NCBI GenBank assembly: GCA_026119855.1
Contig: JAOWBW010002556.1
Span: 1-64,000 of the forward strand
Reading direction: 5' to 3'
DNA: 64,000 nt
Origin: Campanula takesimana
Taxonomy: Eukaryota; Streptophyta; Magnoliopsida; Asterales; Campanulaceae
The notes under the pieces were generated by a model, which saw nothing but the letters and a program-made list of their open reading frames with translations, was not told the origin of the DNA and made no database searches. Below are positions 33,532 to 45,339 of the stretch, piece after piece (the stretch's first letter is position 1; every line of letters starts with the position of its first letter). The position numbers and the translations under genes were made by a program.

Positions 33532-34815
33532 ATGGGTTTCCTTACATGCCCATGTCCATTGCCTTGCCATTCACACACACAACACCATTCCTCCGACTCC
33601 CTCCCCACATCTCATTCAGACATTTCATCAAACACCTCTCTCTCATCCCAACCAAGTCTCCCTTCAATCCCCTCCCTTACTCCATCCCAACAACCCATCA
33701 CCACCACCAACCACCGCTGCATCGCCACCCTTAAAGGCCACTCCTCATACATCTCCGCCCTCACCCTCGCCGGGAAACACCTCTACTCCGCCTCATCCAA
33801 TTCTGAAATCCGCCTCTGGCCCAAACAACCCAATAACTACAGTCTTAATATTCCTCCCACCAGCAACGTAATCGCTTCCACCAAAAGCGCCGCCGCCGTC
33901 AAATCAGTATTAGTACTCAACGACAAGCTAATTACTGCCCACCAAGATCATAAAATTCGGGTGTGGAAAATAGACGACAATGGTACTGAATCCGAATCCC
34001 ACAATCAGCAGCAGTATAAATGCATCTCCACATTACCGACTCTCAATGACCGCGTCGCGAAGCTTTTCTCGGCGAAGAACTACGTTGAAGTCCGCCGGCA
34101 CAAGACATGCACGTGGGTACATCACGTCGACACCGTTTCAGCACTAGCCTTATCAAACGACAACTCATTGATATACTCCGCCTCGTGGGATCGGACGTTC
34201 AAAGTGTGGCGAACGTCAGATTTCAAGTGCTTGGAGTCCGTCTGGAACGCCCACGACGACGCCATCAACGCAATCGCCGTCTCCGGCGACGGAACCGTCT
34301 ACACGGGATCGGCCGACAGGAAAATCAAAGTCTGGAAGATTTTAAACGGCGAGAAAAAACACACGCTAATTGACACGCTTGATAAACACAAATCAGCAGT
34401 GAATGCGCTAGCGATTAGTACGGACGGGTCTGTATTGTACTCCGGTGCGTGTGATAGGTCAATAATTGTGTGGGAGAAAGACGGCGGCGATGGGCGGATG
34501 GTGGTGGCGGGGGCGTTGAGGGGACATAGTAGGGCGATTTTGTGTATAACGGTGGTGGGGGAGATTGTGATTAGTGGGTCAGCGGATAAAAGTGTAAGGA
34601 TATGGAAAATGAAGGGGGTTGGGTGTAAAAGTTATGATTGTGTAGGGGTGTTGGAAGGGCATAAAGGTCCAGTAAAATGTTTGACTGCAAGTTTAAATTG
34701 TAGTGATGTTAATGAAGGGGAAATTGATTGTAATGGTGGGAGGAATTATTTGGTATATAGTGGGAGTTTGGATTGTGAAGTTAAGGTGTGGAATGTGTGG
34801 GTTCCTTTGATTTGA
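33532..34815 (+). CDS. JGB: JINGUBANG-like WD40 repeat protein, intronless
   Basis: An intact 427-residue protein, close to the usual length of this family. A Ser/Thr/Pro-rich N-terminus (1-60) precedes seven WD40 repeats, about residues 63-97, 122-147, 199-228, 239-270, 283-316, 328-360 and 373-423. Recognisable blade ends include SEIRLW, HKIRVWKI, RTFKVWR, RKIKVWKI, RSIIVW, KSVRIWKM and CEVKVWNV. The stretch between blades 2 and 3 (LNDRVAKLFSAKNYVEVRRH) is typical of JINGUBANG and relatives. Arabidopsis JINGUBANG restrains pollen germination; many relatives are unstudied, so the precise role here is open. The start is chosen as the first ATG, in a good context. No introns, as in relatives. 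The 5' half is C-rich and the 3' half G-rich on the coding strand, an unusual skew. It is the only clear host gene in the window. Confidence 0.88.
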   Translation: MGFLTCPCPLPCHSHTQHHSSDSLPTSHSDISSNTSLSSQPSLPSIPSLTPSQQPITTTNHRCIATLKGHSSYISALTLAGKHLYSASSNSEIRLWPKQPNNYSLNIPPTSNVIASTKSAAAVKSVLVLNDKLITAHQDHKIRVWKIDDNGTESESHNQQQYKCISTLPTLNDRVAKLFSAKNYVEVRRHKTCTWVHHVDTVSALALSNDNSLIYSASWDRTFKVWRTSDFKCLESVWNAHDDAINAIAVSGDGTVYTGSADRKIKVWKILNGEKKHTLIDTLDKHKSAVNALAISTDGSVLYSGACDRSIIVWEKDGGDGRMVVAGALRGHSRAILCITVVGEIVISGSADKSVRIWKMKGVGCKSYDCVGVLEGHKGPVKCLTASLNCSDVNEGEIDCNGGRNYLVYSGSLDCEVKVWNVWVPLI

Positions 34816-35407
34816 TTTGATTTGGTTTGATTCAACTTTAGTTCCTAATTCTTGATTATTATTTTTTGTACATAAAAATTGGAGATTTTGATTTGTTTTG
34901 GTTTAGTTTTTGATTTTAATTTGTTTTGTTTATGGTTTGGAGTTGAGAAATGAGTGGTATTGAAAGGGGTCGGAAGCTGATGACGTTTAAAGGCATGAGT
35001 ATACGCATTTTGTTATTGAGGCGCTGTTCAAGAGTTATTCTGACATCTGCTTGACAATCTGAAATTTAACTATGCATAATAATTGAAATTTTTTATTATC
35101 AAAATTTTACACTCGTAGTAGGTGCATTAAAACGATGTTGATTTTGACCGAGATTTACACTTAGTTCTCCCCTCCATTTGAATGTCATAAAAATTTTAAT
35201 GTACGCACCTCAAATTCGAATTTTGAGAGCAATATTTTATTTTTGTTTGGTTTTTCTCTGAACACATAACTGTGTATACTATTCATCGATTGAATGCTTT
35301 CATAACTATACTCCACAGCTATAAAATTCTTTAGGAACTGCACTTACAATATTGTAGTACGTCAGTGGCAATTTAGTTACATTTGTAAGGGCATTTAGTA
35401 CTTAATA
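34816..35407 (+). other. 3' untranslated and intergenic sequence after the WD40 gene
   Basis: T-rich sequence right after the stop with TTGTACATAAAAATTGGA and TTTTGTTTATGGTTTGG (poly(A)-signal-like, about 34865-34935). No other gene or clear transposon. Confidence 0.5.
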
Positions 35408-35660
35408 CTCCCTCTGTCCCTGAAAAATAGTCGCATTTTGATTTTTTATGGTCAACAAAAATAAACTTTGACCAAACATTAGTGTCAATTTAATGATTAC
35501 AATGAAATTCTAAAAATTGTTATTGATAAATCACTGTGATTTATCAATAACAATTTTTAGAATTTCATTAGAATGATTAAATCGCACCAATGGTTGGTCA
35601 AAATAATTTTTGTTGACCATACAAAGTCAAAATGAGACTATCTTTCTGAGACAGAGGGAG
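35408..35660. mobile_element. Stowaway-type MITE
   Basis: Ends CTCCCTCTGTCCCTGAAAAA / rc CTCCCTCTGTCTCAGAAAGA, flanked by TA, 253 bp. Same family as the element at 63416-63671. Confidence 0.88.
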
Positions 35661-36118
35661 TATTATTCTAGGGAATAATGTCTTGTGTGTTTTGGTTTTA
35701 TTAAAAGATAAAATGGTACTTCATCAAGTAAAGTAGTATATTTTATTTTATTTTATTTGGGAATTTATTTTATTTTACTATAATTATTTGATCTTTTACC
35801 AACCTACAACCTTGTCAGAAATTAATTCCTCAAAATACTATTCGTTCAAGTCTGTCAAACATAAAAACAATAACATCAAACAAGATAAGTTGATGGCACG
35901 AATCCTTATCGTCTTGATCACATGACTTGATCAGTGTATAAATCTGAATTAAAGAAAAATAAAATATTTTTATGTCAGTCCCTTCTCAATTTTATTTTTT
36001 TTAACTACATATCAGAATCACACTTTGTTTTTCCCATTTGTTACTATTGTCCAGCGAAAAAGCCTTGAATCAGCACTTCACTTAAAATAATGTTATTCAG
36101 AAGAGATTTGGTCCCCAA
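35661..36118. other. Intergenic, no feature seen
   Basis: AT-rich, short ATTTT runs near 35740-35775; no gene or paired repeat. Confidence 0.4.
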
Positions 36119-36224
36119 AGGAGTGGTCCAGTGGTAAGGCCAAGCTTCACTCTCGGTGAGCGTTTGATCCCTCTCCTCACCTCTTTTTGGCGTGGGCATC
36201 GTCAAAAAAAAAAAAAAAAAAAAA
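36119..36224 (+). mobile_element. tRNA-derived SINE with poly(A) tail
   Basis: An A-box-like TGGTCCAGTGGTAAGG (36124-36139) and a B-box-like GCGTTTGATCC (36160-36170) are at about the right spacing, followed by a short body and a 21-base A-run (36204-36224). AAAGGAG appears just before the head and just after the tail and may be the TSD. Confidence 0.65.
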
Positions 36225-37697
36225 GGAGAGAGAGGGAGAGAGAGCTTAGAATATTTGATTTGCTTAATCAAAGTACTGTACAAAGTTGGCATATATGTGT
36301 AGGGTTAGGGCAAAAGAAAATTCTTTAGGCAACAATCTCATAATTCCCACCTTAGTTTACTTTTGTCATTATAATCTTCATTATTGTTTAATCCAAAGGG
36401 GTTAGCGAAGATTGAACTTTAGGTGACAAGAGAAGAAAAAATGAATCGTTTACGCCTACTAAACATGATTAAAAGCTAATAAAATCTCCTCGCACAATTT
36501 CGTGCGATTAGAAAAAAAAACATATGTACCTACCTTCTTTGAGACCTCGTGTTTTCGTTCAAATATCTTTCCGCCACGTTGAATATCATCCATCATTGTA
36601 TAAACTACTACACACTTTTAGAAATGTTTAGAATAAATAAGATTAGGGGATACAAAAATCAAGTTTAGTAGTTACTTAATTATGAAAGTGAAGACAATGT
36701 GTTAGTTTTATCACTGCTTTTGACCCCCACACACTTTAATTGTTTAAGAAAATTATAATTATACAATTTAGAGGTGGAGCCAATTTTAAGTGGGCAAGAC
36801 AATATGGAGCCAATTTTGAGTAAAGTAATTGTTTTGGCCACCTGCGGAATATGATTTATGAAGTGCCACTACATCCATGTATAGAATGATTTGATCAAAC
36901 TATTTATGTAGAAAGATAAATGAAATAATTAGATTAATTACAACAAAAATAATAACTAGATTAATTGGTTCATGAACTATAAGTAAGGGCATTGTTATCA
37001 TTTTAGTCCATTTTAATGGAAAAGTTAACAATAGCTAACTGATGGATGTTTTGTTAAGGAAAAACGCAAGCGTGAGGATTATATTAGGAAATTTCAAAAA
37101 CTTGAAACCAAATAATTAAATGAAGTAAAAGCTAGGGACCAGATTATATAAACGGTTTTTCTAACGTTACGCGATTTAAATAAGGAAATCAAAGTATTTA
37201 TTAAACTCGCTTTAACTCATTTTCCATAATTATAAAAATATATTTTTATATATGTAAACTTAATTATTTATGGAATTATATTAATATATTATATTCCTTA
37301 TTTAAATCGCTTAACATATGCCTGCACATATTTAAAAAACTGTTTTAAACAAAATAATCCTTGAAACGAAAGAAAAACTTCGTTTGTCTTAAATAATGGA
37401 TGGAGTAATGTCGATATATTTTGACTGGGCCAAAATTGTAAGTTTTGTATAGCCAGCCCAATTCTCGTGTACAGGCCTGTTCTTCGGTTTCTGTTCGGAA
37501 CCTTATGTCATGTTTGCCATTTTAGCTTGAATAGAAACGAATAAAGACTCTCTGTCTTGAAAATATAATTTGATTTTTTTTTTATATGACTAAAATAAAT
37601 AAAATTTAATTAAATATTAATATTTTTATAATTATTTATTTATTTTATATATAATATTATTCCAATTATACTTTTAAAAAAATATTATTTATAAATT

Positions 37698-37736
<39 letters not shown>

Positions 37737-37759
37737 TTATTAGAATTTCAATAATATGA
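36225..37759. other. AT-rich intergenic sequence with small repeats
   Basis: No gene. Contains a purine-rich GAGAGAG patch after the SINE, an inverted repeat at 37171-37310 and an (AAT)n microsatellite at about 37699-37734. Confidence 0.5.
37171..37310. repeat. 140-bp inverted repeat
   Basis: GCGATTTAAATAAGGAA at 37171 pairs perfectly with TTCCTTATTTAAATCGC ending at 37310; the interior is also partly self-complementary (TATAAAAATATATTTTTATA). Looks like a small MITE; no TSD recognised. Confidence 0.6.
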
Positions 37760-38386
37760 AAAACTAGTAAAAAACGCGTTTTACCCTAATCCTAGGGTAA
37801 AACGTGTTTTTTAAATGAGGCGGTAACATTTTTGTAAATACTGGGAAGTTGCCTTTAAAACAGGCGGTGGTATTTTTGTAAATACTGGGAAGTATCGTAA
37901 GTGCCAGTGTTAGTGTTAGGAAGTGCCAGACATATGACACTGGCACTTATTAACACTACCACTGACACTTTTTATAACTGTCAGTGACAATTTTTATAAG
38001 TGTCAGTATACATGGCTGACAATTATTAGTACTAACACTGGCACTTGTATAGTGCCAGTGCAGTGTATATAGGCGGTGGCATTTTTGTAAATACTGAGAA
38101 GTATCGTAAGTGCCAGTGTTAGTGTTAGGAAGTGCCAGGCATGTTACACTTGCACTTATTAACACTACCACTGACACTTTTTATAACTGCCAGTGGCAAT
38201 TTTTATAAGTGCCAGTATACATGGCTGACAATTATTAGTACTAATACTGGCACTTGTAAAGTACCAGTGCAGTGTATATAAAATGCCAGTCAAGTGACTG
38301 GCACTTTGCGATACTAACATTGGCGCTTCCGAAAAACACGTTTTTCCTTAGCTTAAGGAAAAACGCGTTTTTCGTAAGACTCACTC
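37760..38386. mobile_element. MITE with AAAACGCGTTTT hairpins at both ends, long copy
   Basis: Each end is its own palindrome: AAAACGCGTTTTACCCTAAT...GGGTAAAACGTGTTTT at 37771-37811, and AAAACACGTTTTTCCTTA...AGGAAAAACGCGTTTTT at 38332-38373. Inside, a ~205-bp segment starting at the GGCGGTGG(C/T)ATTTTTGTAAAT words is directly duplicated (about 37863-38070 and 38071-38280), full of GTGCCAGT/ACTGGCAC pairs. The flanks share the 13 bases TTCAATAATATGA (37747-37759, 38387-38399), unusually long for a MITE TSD. Confidence 0.7.
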
Positions 38387-38399
38387 TTCAATAATATGA

Positions 38400-39023
38400 T
38401 CAAATTAATATTAATATTTGATCAATTCACTTGTATTATATTAAAAAAACAACTAAATTAGGCTATTCTTTAAAATCAGGATACTTTTTAGGACCGATGT
38501 AGCATCATAATTGAAACAAATCAGATGCTGTCAATTTTTTTACTCCCTTGTTCTCAAAATATTTGCAGTTTTAGAGTTGTTTATACATATACAAAAATAT
38601 TATCATTGCATAAAAAAAGACTCGATTATCTTTACTACTCGTATAATTTAATTAGTTAGGCAATCAAATGCTTGTACAATACATATCTCACTATCATAAA
38701 TAGAGGTGTAGTTGGTAAAAATGAGTCCTACTAGGTAGGTAATAGGGAAACTACAAACATTTTGTGATAAATATCAACAAAAAAAAAAAATTACAAGTAT
38801 TTTGGGTCGAAAGGAGTAATGAATAATCATGCAATTATGAAAATTTGCTTCAGTACTTCTACTTTTTGGACAATGGGAAGGACGTGAGTCAAGATTTATT
38901 GATAAAAAATTAATCCACACGTTAAAAAGTGTAATAATTAAAACAACATAGACTAAATTATTTATAAATTAATTCAATTACTTAAGTAATTAGCTGCTTT
39001 TCTGTTCAAAAAAAAGTAATTAG
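38400..39023. other. AT-rich intergenic sequence
   Basis: No gene. TTAAGTAATTAGCTGCTTTT just before the Tat element is the original target neighbourhood; ATTAG at 39019-39023 is the left TSD. Confidence 0.5.
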
Positions 39024-39665
39024 TGATGACGCCCTTGGATTCTGGGGTCACGGAGGTAGAACTCCAATATAGCTGTCTCTTGATCCTGATCACAACACAA
39101 ACAAGAACACCGTTAAGACCAAGGCCGGGTTGGAATCCGGCTTAGGCCCTCGGGTGTGAGAGTAAGATCTCTGAGGAAAACCTAAATAGAAAGCTTGTGA
39201 AAGCCTTGTGTGTGTGTGAATAGGATAGAGCACGTACCTGGCCCTTTGGGGCGGATAGGAGTATTTATATGAGTAGAAGGAGGAGGTAGGTTTAAGGCTC
39301 TAACCACCCTTGTACCGGATGGACACGCGGCAGGTCCTCATTGGCAAGGCCAGGGGAGTGGTTGGGAACGTGGCGTGTTGTCAGGGAAACATGATTCCAC
39401 CACCAACCGTTATGGTATGTCAGGTACGAACAGGTAACGTCTGTGGCACGTTTGTGACAGCCGGCTTCTGCGGGCTCCGGGCAAGAGGTTGAGTGATCAA
39501 CACGGGACCCTAAGAATAGCGGGAAGCAGAGCTACCTCGGTTATGGTTATCATGAAGCCCGGATCTCTCGGGCTTAGTAGCTTGCGGGCTTATCCGGTTT
39601 GATGTGGTCGAGCTCGCTTGTACTGGCTTTGAACCGGGTCCGGTCTGCGATGCTCGGTCTTATCA
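39024..39665 (-). repeat. 3' LTR of the Tat element
   Basis: 642 bp; on the minus strand starts TGATAAGACCGAGCATCGC and ends AAGGGCGTCATCA. The next bases inward (39666-39680) read AGTTAGGGGCCAC on the minus strand, the polypurine tract. Confidence 0.92.
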
Positions 39666-39988
39666 GTGGCCCCTAACTCCGAGGGTCAGCTTATTTATGA
39701 GCGGCGCGAGGAGTTACACTTCCATGTCTCGGCCCGGGCAAACAGTAGTAAATACGGGCACGGAATATCATGGGACGGGAGTCTTACAATGGTGGTTGAT
39801 GAGAGGACAGTAGGCCCCTCGAGTCAGGCTAGTGACGTAGCTGTCAGGTCCTTGATATGACAAGGAGCATGCCCATTAAATGCGAACCGTCATTGGAATT
39901 CGAAAAAAGCTGATTCCCGCCTCTTCGTTTTCCGGGTCTAAGCCGGGTCGCTCCGGATCTTTGGTTTAAACCCGACCCATTCTGGGGA

Positions 39989-39997
39989 TATAAATAA
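39989..39997 (+). promoter_or_regulatory. TATA box for the antisense gene of the Tat element
   Basis: GGGATATAAATAACCC is a near-consensus TATA box on the plus strand, about 360-380 bases before the first ATGs of the antisense gene. The stretch between includes a possible leader intron ending TTTCTTAG at about 40313. Function is inferred. Confidence 0.5.
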
Positions 39998-41100
39998 CCC
40001 TAACTGGCTTATTCAAAGACCTTCGGTATTTTTAATCTTTGGCCATCGCTCTTGAGAGAAATATTGCTGATAACGACGTTGATTTGCTTCTTCTGTTTCC
40101 TTAACTCGATCGATTTAACATGTAGTGCTTCCCTTTTTATTTTCGTCGCTGGTTTCTGATTGCTAACTTTTCATCTTCGGTCCTCTCCCCCGTTCATCGG
40201 GGGTAGAAACTTAAAACGCCGTGTTTTCCTAACTTATAACATCACGAACCAAGCTTTTAACTTTTAACCGCCGAGTCTCCGATTTCTAACCGGTTAATTT
40301 GTCTCTTTCTTAGGAATCCTGGGTCCATCTTTGATTTTTTTAAAGTTTTGTTGAAAAAACCTCTGAGTGAGATTATGGATGAACTGGACCTGGGGAGAAT
40401 GCTCCGTCCGGACCTTTTCGGTTGTTGTCGACGAACGGGAGGGATTTACCGGTACCTGATAAATGCCTGGAAAAGGCTTTCCCGGGATGCTTTTATGACT
40501 ATAGGGATAGTTTACGAGTGGGACTCTTGGATCCTACCCCTGCTGTGGGAGACAGGCCCCTCAGTTCATTTTGATTCGGGTAGAATGAGGGTAATAGGGG
40601 GCAAGGAACAGTTAGGGATTTTTGTGAAAGCGGTTTTAACTCGGTTCCCCGATAATGTAGATATGGCCGGTAACGCTAGAAGGTTGGTGAGGTTAGGTGG
40701 AGGCCGCGTGTCTGCAAGCGGATCTAATGCTCAGTCTTGGTTGGATGTCCCTCTGGATGTCGATTTGCCCGTTCAAGGCCATGACCGCGATGTTTCCGTG
40801 GATGCTGGGGTGATTGAGGTGACCAGCAGCGGGGATGCTTCAGAGCGGGCTGATGATGGCGATGAATTCTTATTGGACGAACCTGCCCGTGACGTCGTGG
40901 GAGATGGTTCTTCAGATACTCAATCGGATTCACGCGGGCAATTGGAGAGGTTGGCCCCCGATACTGCGCGCAAGGTCAACTTGCTTCGCTCTCCCGTTAG
41001 GATCGTAGATTCCTTCCCTGAGGGCCCTGATAACAGGAGGACCAGTCAAGCAGGTGCGTCTAGCTCTGGTGCGGGTTTGAGGGATGAGAGCGATGGGGAT

Positions 41101-42591
41101 TGTTGGGTTTCGATCAAACATGCGCAGCGGAATTTAGCATTTAAAATTTTGAAACCCAAAGCCATGGATCCGTTCATACGATTAAATCAAATACATCATA
41201 AGAATAAAGGAATAAACTAACCCTTGATGGCTATCAAATTCTCTTGGTCTTTGGTGGAGGTTTGAAGACTTGATCACGATCACAAAGCTTGAACACGAAC
41301 CTTGAAGATGATGATTTTCACCCTCTAGCGGTATCCACACTTCGAACGAATATCAAAGTAGCTTCTTTGATCTTGGTTGCTAGACCAAATTGTGAAACAC
41401 TTTTTCACTATCAAAAGAACTATATGGAATTTATTTTGTGTATTATTTTGTTCTTCAACCAAGAATGTCTTAGAACAAAATAAACCCTCTCTCAAACTCT
41501 TTGAGACTCACAAAATCATTAGCTTAGAGTGCTGGCCGAATTTGGTCTTTTATACACAAGCATGACCTATTCCAAATAGGAAACTTGTGTCAAAATCCGT
41601 CCAAAATTCGTTTCCTAATCAAATTAGGAATCTGCCACCCGACAGCACTGTGCGGCCGCCCAAAACCCTCTGTGCGGTCGCACAACTATCTGAAGCAAAA
41701 CTGGTACAAAACTAAGATAATTGTGCGGCCGCCCAGTCCATACTGTGCGGTCGCCCATTTCCCAGGATGTCCAGAATTTCCAAAATTCCAATGTAGTCCT
41801 TTTAAAGATTCGTTCTATTGTGTGTGACCCTCTAGGATTATACTAAGTTGGCAATGGGCTCAAACATGATCCCATAAGATATGATTAGGTTCTAGCAAAC
41901 CGTCATACCTACCCAAATAGTATAACTAGATACAAGTTCGCATTCCTTTAGAATATGTCGCAATCCCTTTGTCCACGATGTCATTGAACACAAGTCATGG
42001 TCAAACAGTCAACTTGTTTTGTTCAATACTTTCTCGATTCCGAATATGTTGATAATCCAAATGACATTGATCCAATCAATTCATCTGAGTCCGGCCGAAC
42101 ATTTCATCAACATCATTCCTACGAGTGGCCCAAGCTTGACATCTCTCCGAGGAGGGACAAATCCATTTAGCTTATTATTCTTCCCAACGGGATTCCGATT
42201 ATGCCAATCATACCCTTTATAACTACTCGGTTAAAAGTAGCGTTTGAATATGTCAAACATAATGTTCATCAAGTGGAAGACTATAATAACTTCATGTCTA
42301 AGGATTCAAATGACATAACTAATATGAGATATATGTAAGACATAGACCATGACATAAATCTCATAGAGCGGGTCATGTCCAGTACCTTGTTCCAAACAAG
42401 TACCCATAAATCTAACATGATCATCCCATGACCATTTAGCCTTTATGCTAGTGCTTAACAAGTACTAGGGACGATGATTATTATAAGTAAACATGAACAA
42501 CAATAATAATCAAAACATCTCTTTATTGATATGAAATAAATGATAACAATTACAACGTTTATTAAACGTGCCTAGGGCACCACTACCAATA
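41101..42591 (-). mobile_element. Solo LTR (copia-like ends) inside the antisense gene
   Basis: 1491 bp between TGTTGGGTTTCG and CCACTACCAATA, flanked by the TSD GGGAT (41096-41100, 42592-42596). Minus orientation is preferred because of GTATAAAAG at 41547-41555 on that strand and the ending CCCAACA. It has no visible relation to the TR-GAG LTR except for the shared GC-rich boxes at 41649-41757. Confidence 0.75.
41649..41757. repeat. Paired GC-rich box cassette shared with the TR-GAG LTR
   Basis: TGTGCGGCCGCCCA at 41649 and 41722, TGTGCGGTCGCACAAC at 41671 and TGTGCGGTCGCCCA at 41744. Two pairs with 8 bases inside each and 35 between them. The 14-mer is identical to that at 13357 and 19095. 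Confidence 0.8.
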
Positions 42592-45339
42592 GGGATGATG
42601 GTGATGAGTATTTGTCGCAGTTCCGCGTCGACTCCAAAGTGTATCTTGTCTACGGTCTTATTGAATACGAGTCTCTTATGGGAGGGAGATCAATGACCCC
42701 TCCTTTGATCCGTGCCCAGAACCTTGCCTGCATATTCTACCCGGCTCAGTTCGAAAACGGGCTGCGCCTTCCTTTGGATCCATTTATTTGTGAATTTCTT
42801 GAGTTTACACATTGCCTCCCTATGGACTTGACCCCGAATGCCATTCGCTATCTGGTGTCCTTCATAGTCGTAAGCCGCATGTTGGGGTATGAGCCTTCTT
42901 TGTCCACGCTCCATATTTACTTCACCCATCAGGTTACTGCGGGCTGCCTGAGCTTAAAGACAAAACCGCGGTCTGAGAAGATTTTTTCCGCTGCCACCAA
43001 CAAGTTCGATCAGTGGCAAAGATATCCCTTCGTTATTCAGAACCGTTTAGGCTGGCCATTCCCTCGCCCTGACAATTTAGTACCGATTTCGATGTCCCGC
43101 CAAAACTTTCCTGACCCGGAAGAAGGCCGAGAGCTAAGCACGGCGATGGAGGCCTATCTTGCCCGGTTTACGAAGAGGGTTACCCTGGACGACCAGTCGG
43201 TTGTAGAGACTCCTCAAGTTTACGATGTCTCAGCAATTATTAGCGATGAAGAGCTCCTGACCTTCGCCGGGGTGGCCCCGAGGCGCGTTTCTGGCCCCGA
43301 GCCTAGGGTCATCATGGCCCCTCTGTTGCGAGATCCTGATTGGAAAGTTCATCAATCATTTGCTTTCCTTTCTGATTGCTCGGCCTGTAATTCGGGGGAG
43401 ACTTGTCCAGACCCTGGTTTACTCGGTCTCTTCCATTGTACACTTTCGTATTATTTTTCTTGTCTTCTTTCGCTTTGTTTTTACCTGTCTGACTGTTGTT
43501 CTTGTTCGCAGACCCAACCGACACGATGCCTCCTAAGTCCGCCGCAGAAATCAAGGTCGCAGCCAGGAAAGCGGTGGAGGCTCCTGGGGTCAAGATCCCT
43601 GTCACGGACAAGGTTTATAAGTCCGGGGCGGTGGTTTCTCAGCCGCAACTAACCCGGAACCTGCCCCCGAATCCCCGCCAAGGCGCTGGCCGCGGTAAAT
43701 CTGTGATTGGAACCGGCCATTCTTCCCAAGCCTCTGGCGTAGGTCTGTCTGCTCCCGAGCCTACGAAAAAACGCTCTGCTATCGGGGATCCAACGTGCCC
43801 TCAGAGGGATAAATATCAGAGGGTTGGCTCTTCCTCCGGTGATTTCACGGTCTTATCTCCTTCGAGAGGGACCCTATGCTCCAATTTATTTCCGGTGGAG
43901 TCAATTGAGGATAGAGAGCGCGCCCAGGAGTTCGGGCTTAAGATAGCCAAGGCCCCTGAGGTGTATAGGGTGGATCTACATAGCCGCCGGAGCGCTAACG
44001 CCTATGTTGGTGATGGGCTGATGCACCGTCTATATTTTCCAGATTATCAACAGAAGGTCTTGGCTGCTTCGAATCCTATCGCCGCCGCGGGCAACGTTGG
44101 CCTGTGTTTGACCGAGGTTTGTTTTTTACTTGGGTTATGTACCGTGCTTCTTTCCGCACCATAGTCTAATCACCTTTGTTATTTGTAGATTGCCAACGAA
44201 GTTATTTATCTGCGGACTCAACATGAGGCCGACGCCGCCGTGATCGCGGCTAGGAATACTGAGCTGATGGCGGCGAGGGAGGAGGTCCAAAAGTTGACCA
44301 AGACTGTGGAGAGCGCCGGCCAGGAATTAAAGAGCAAAGATGCGGAGGTCGTTAGCGCGGCCAAGGAGGTGTCTAAATTGAGTAGTGATCTGGCCGCTGC
44401 TCGAGAAGCCAAAGAGCGGGCTGAGGCTGAGAAGGCGAGTGTTGATGCTCGCAATATTGAGCTCCTGAGGTCCTTGGAGGCGGAGAGGAAGAAATCCGAG
44501 GAGCTGTCCAGCAGAGTGGATGAGCTGGACGGTAAACTTCTTGACCAAATGCGCTATGAGAATGAACGAGAGCGGGTCTTGGAGGAGGAGAGGGGCAAGG
44601 CGGTTGCTGAGGTCAAAGAGTCCGCAGAGTACTCTGAAAAATTATCCGTCGCGGGCAATGAGCAGTACGAACAGGCGGTGCACACTATTGCCCGGAATCT
44701 GGCGGCCACGGGGAAGTATACTGCTCAAGAGATCGCTATCATTTGTTCTATCGTGGCCACGGATCCGAAATGCTTCAATGGTCATTCCTTAGTGCCTTTT
44801 GCCGATCATCAGCTTGAAGCCTTGCCCGAGTCGGTTCGGAATGCTCTGCCTCCGGTTTCACCTGTAACCGTTCAACCCTTGATCAAAATGATAGACGACT
44901 TGCGGTTTACAGGTGATAAATCCGCCTTGTCTCTGGCCGCGGCTCTGGAGAAAGTATTTGGCCCCAATGGCCCCTTCGTCGAAGGTGTTGTTCTTCCCTT
45001 TTCAACTTTTGCCTCCGCTCTAGCCGAAGCCTCTGAAGCTCTGGCTCATTCTGCAGCTGATCATACTGCCTCTGATTCTGTTCCAGAAGTGGAAGTCAAC
45101 CCGCCGCCGGCCAGTTGAAGATCAGACCGAGCTGCGTCCTGGGGCCCTTTTGTAATAATTTTGGACTCCATGAACATGAATATTTAATTCCATTTTGATC
45201 TGATTTTGTGATGTATTTAATTGTTCTTATTTTGATCCCCATATCTCCTTGTCATTTATTTTCGCTATATTTTATTGCTCTTGGAATTGCCAAGCATTTA
45301 TTGTTCTTTCTCGAACCCTTTGCTTGGTATTCATTATTA

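Larger units (their letters stand above)
40372..45118 (+). pseudogene. Antisense accessory gene of the Tat element, spliced, LTR-interrupted
   Basis: The first exon runs from the ATG at 40372 (or 40348) to 41100, is cut by a solo LTR, and resumes at 42597 in the matching frame once the LTR and one TSD copy are discounted. It carries the plant gypsy-type transposon domain (LDPFICEFLEFTHCLPMDL, TPNAIRYLVSFIVVSRMLG, about 42775-42890). The next intron ends CAG at 43509-43511; its donor is uncertain. Exon 2 (43512-44116) is Pro/Ser/Lys-rich. A 72-base intron (44117-44188, GT...AG, phase 0) leads to exon 3 (44189-45118), an Ala/Glu/Lys-rich coiled coil with a helical tail, stop at 45116-45118. Such antisense genes are known in Tat elements; their role is unsettled. 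This copy is broken only by the LTR, as far as I can see. Confidence 0.65.
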
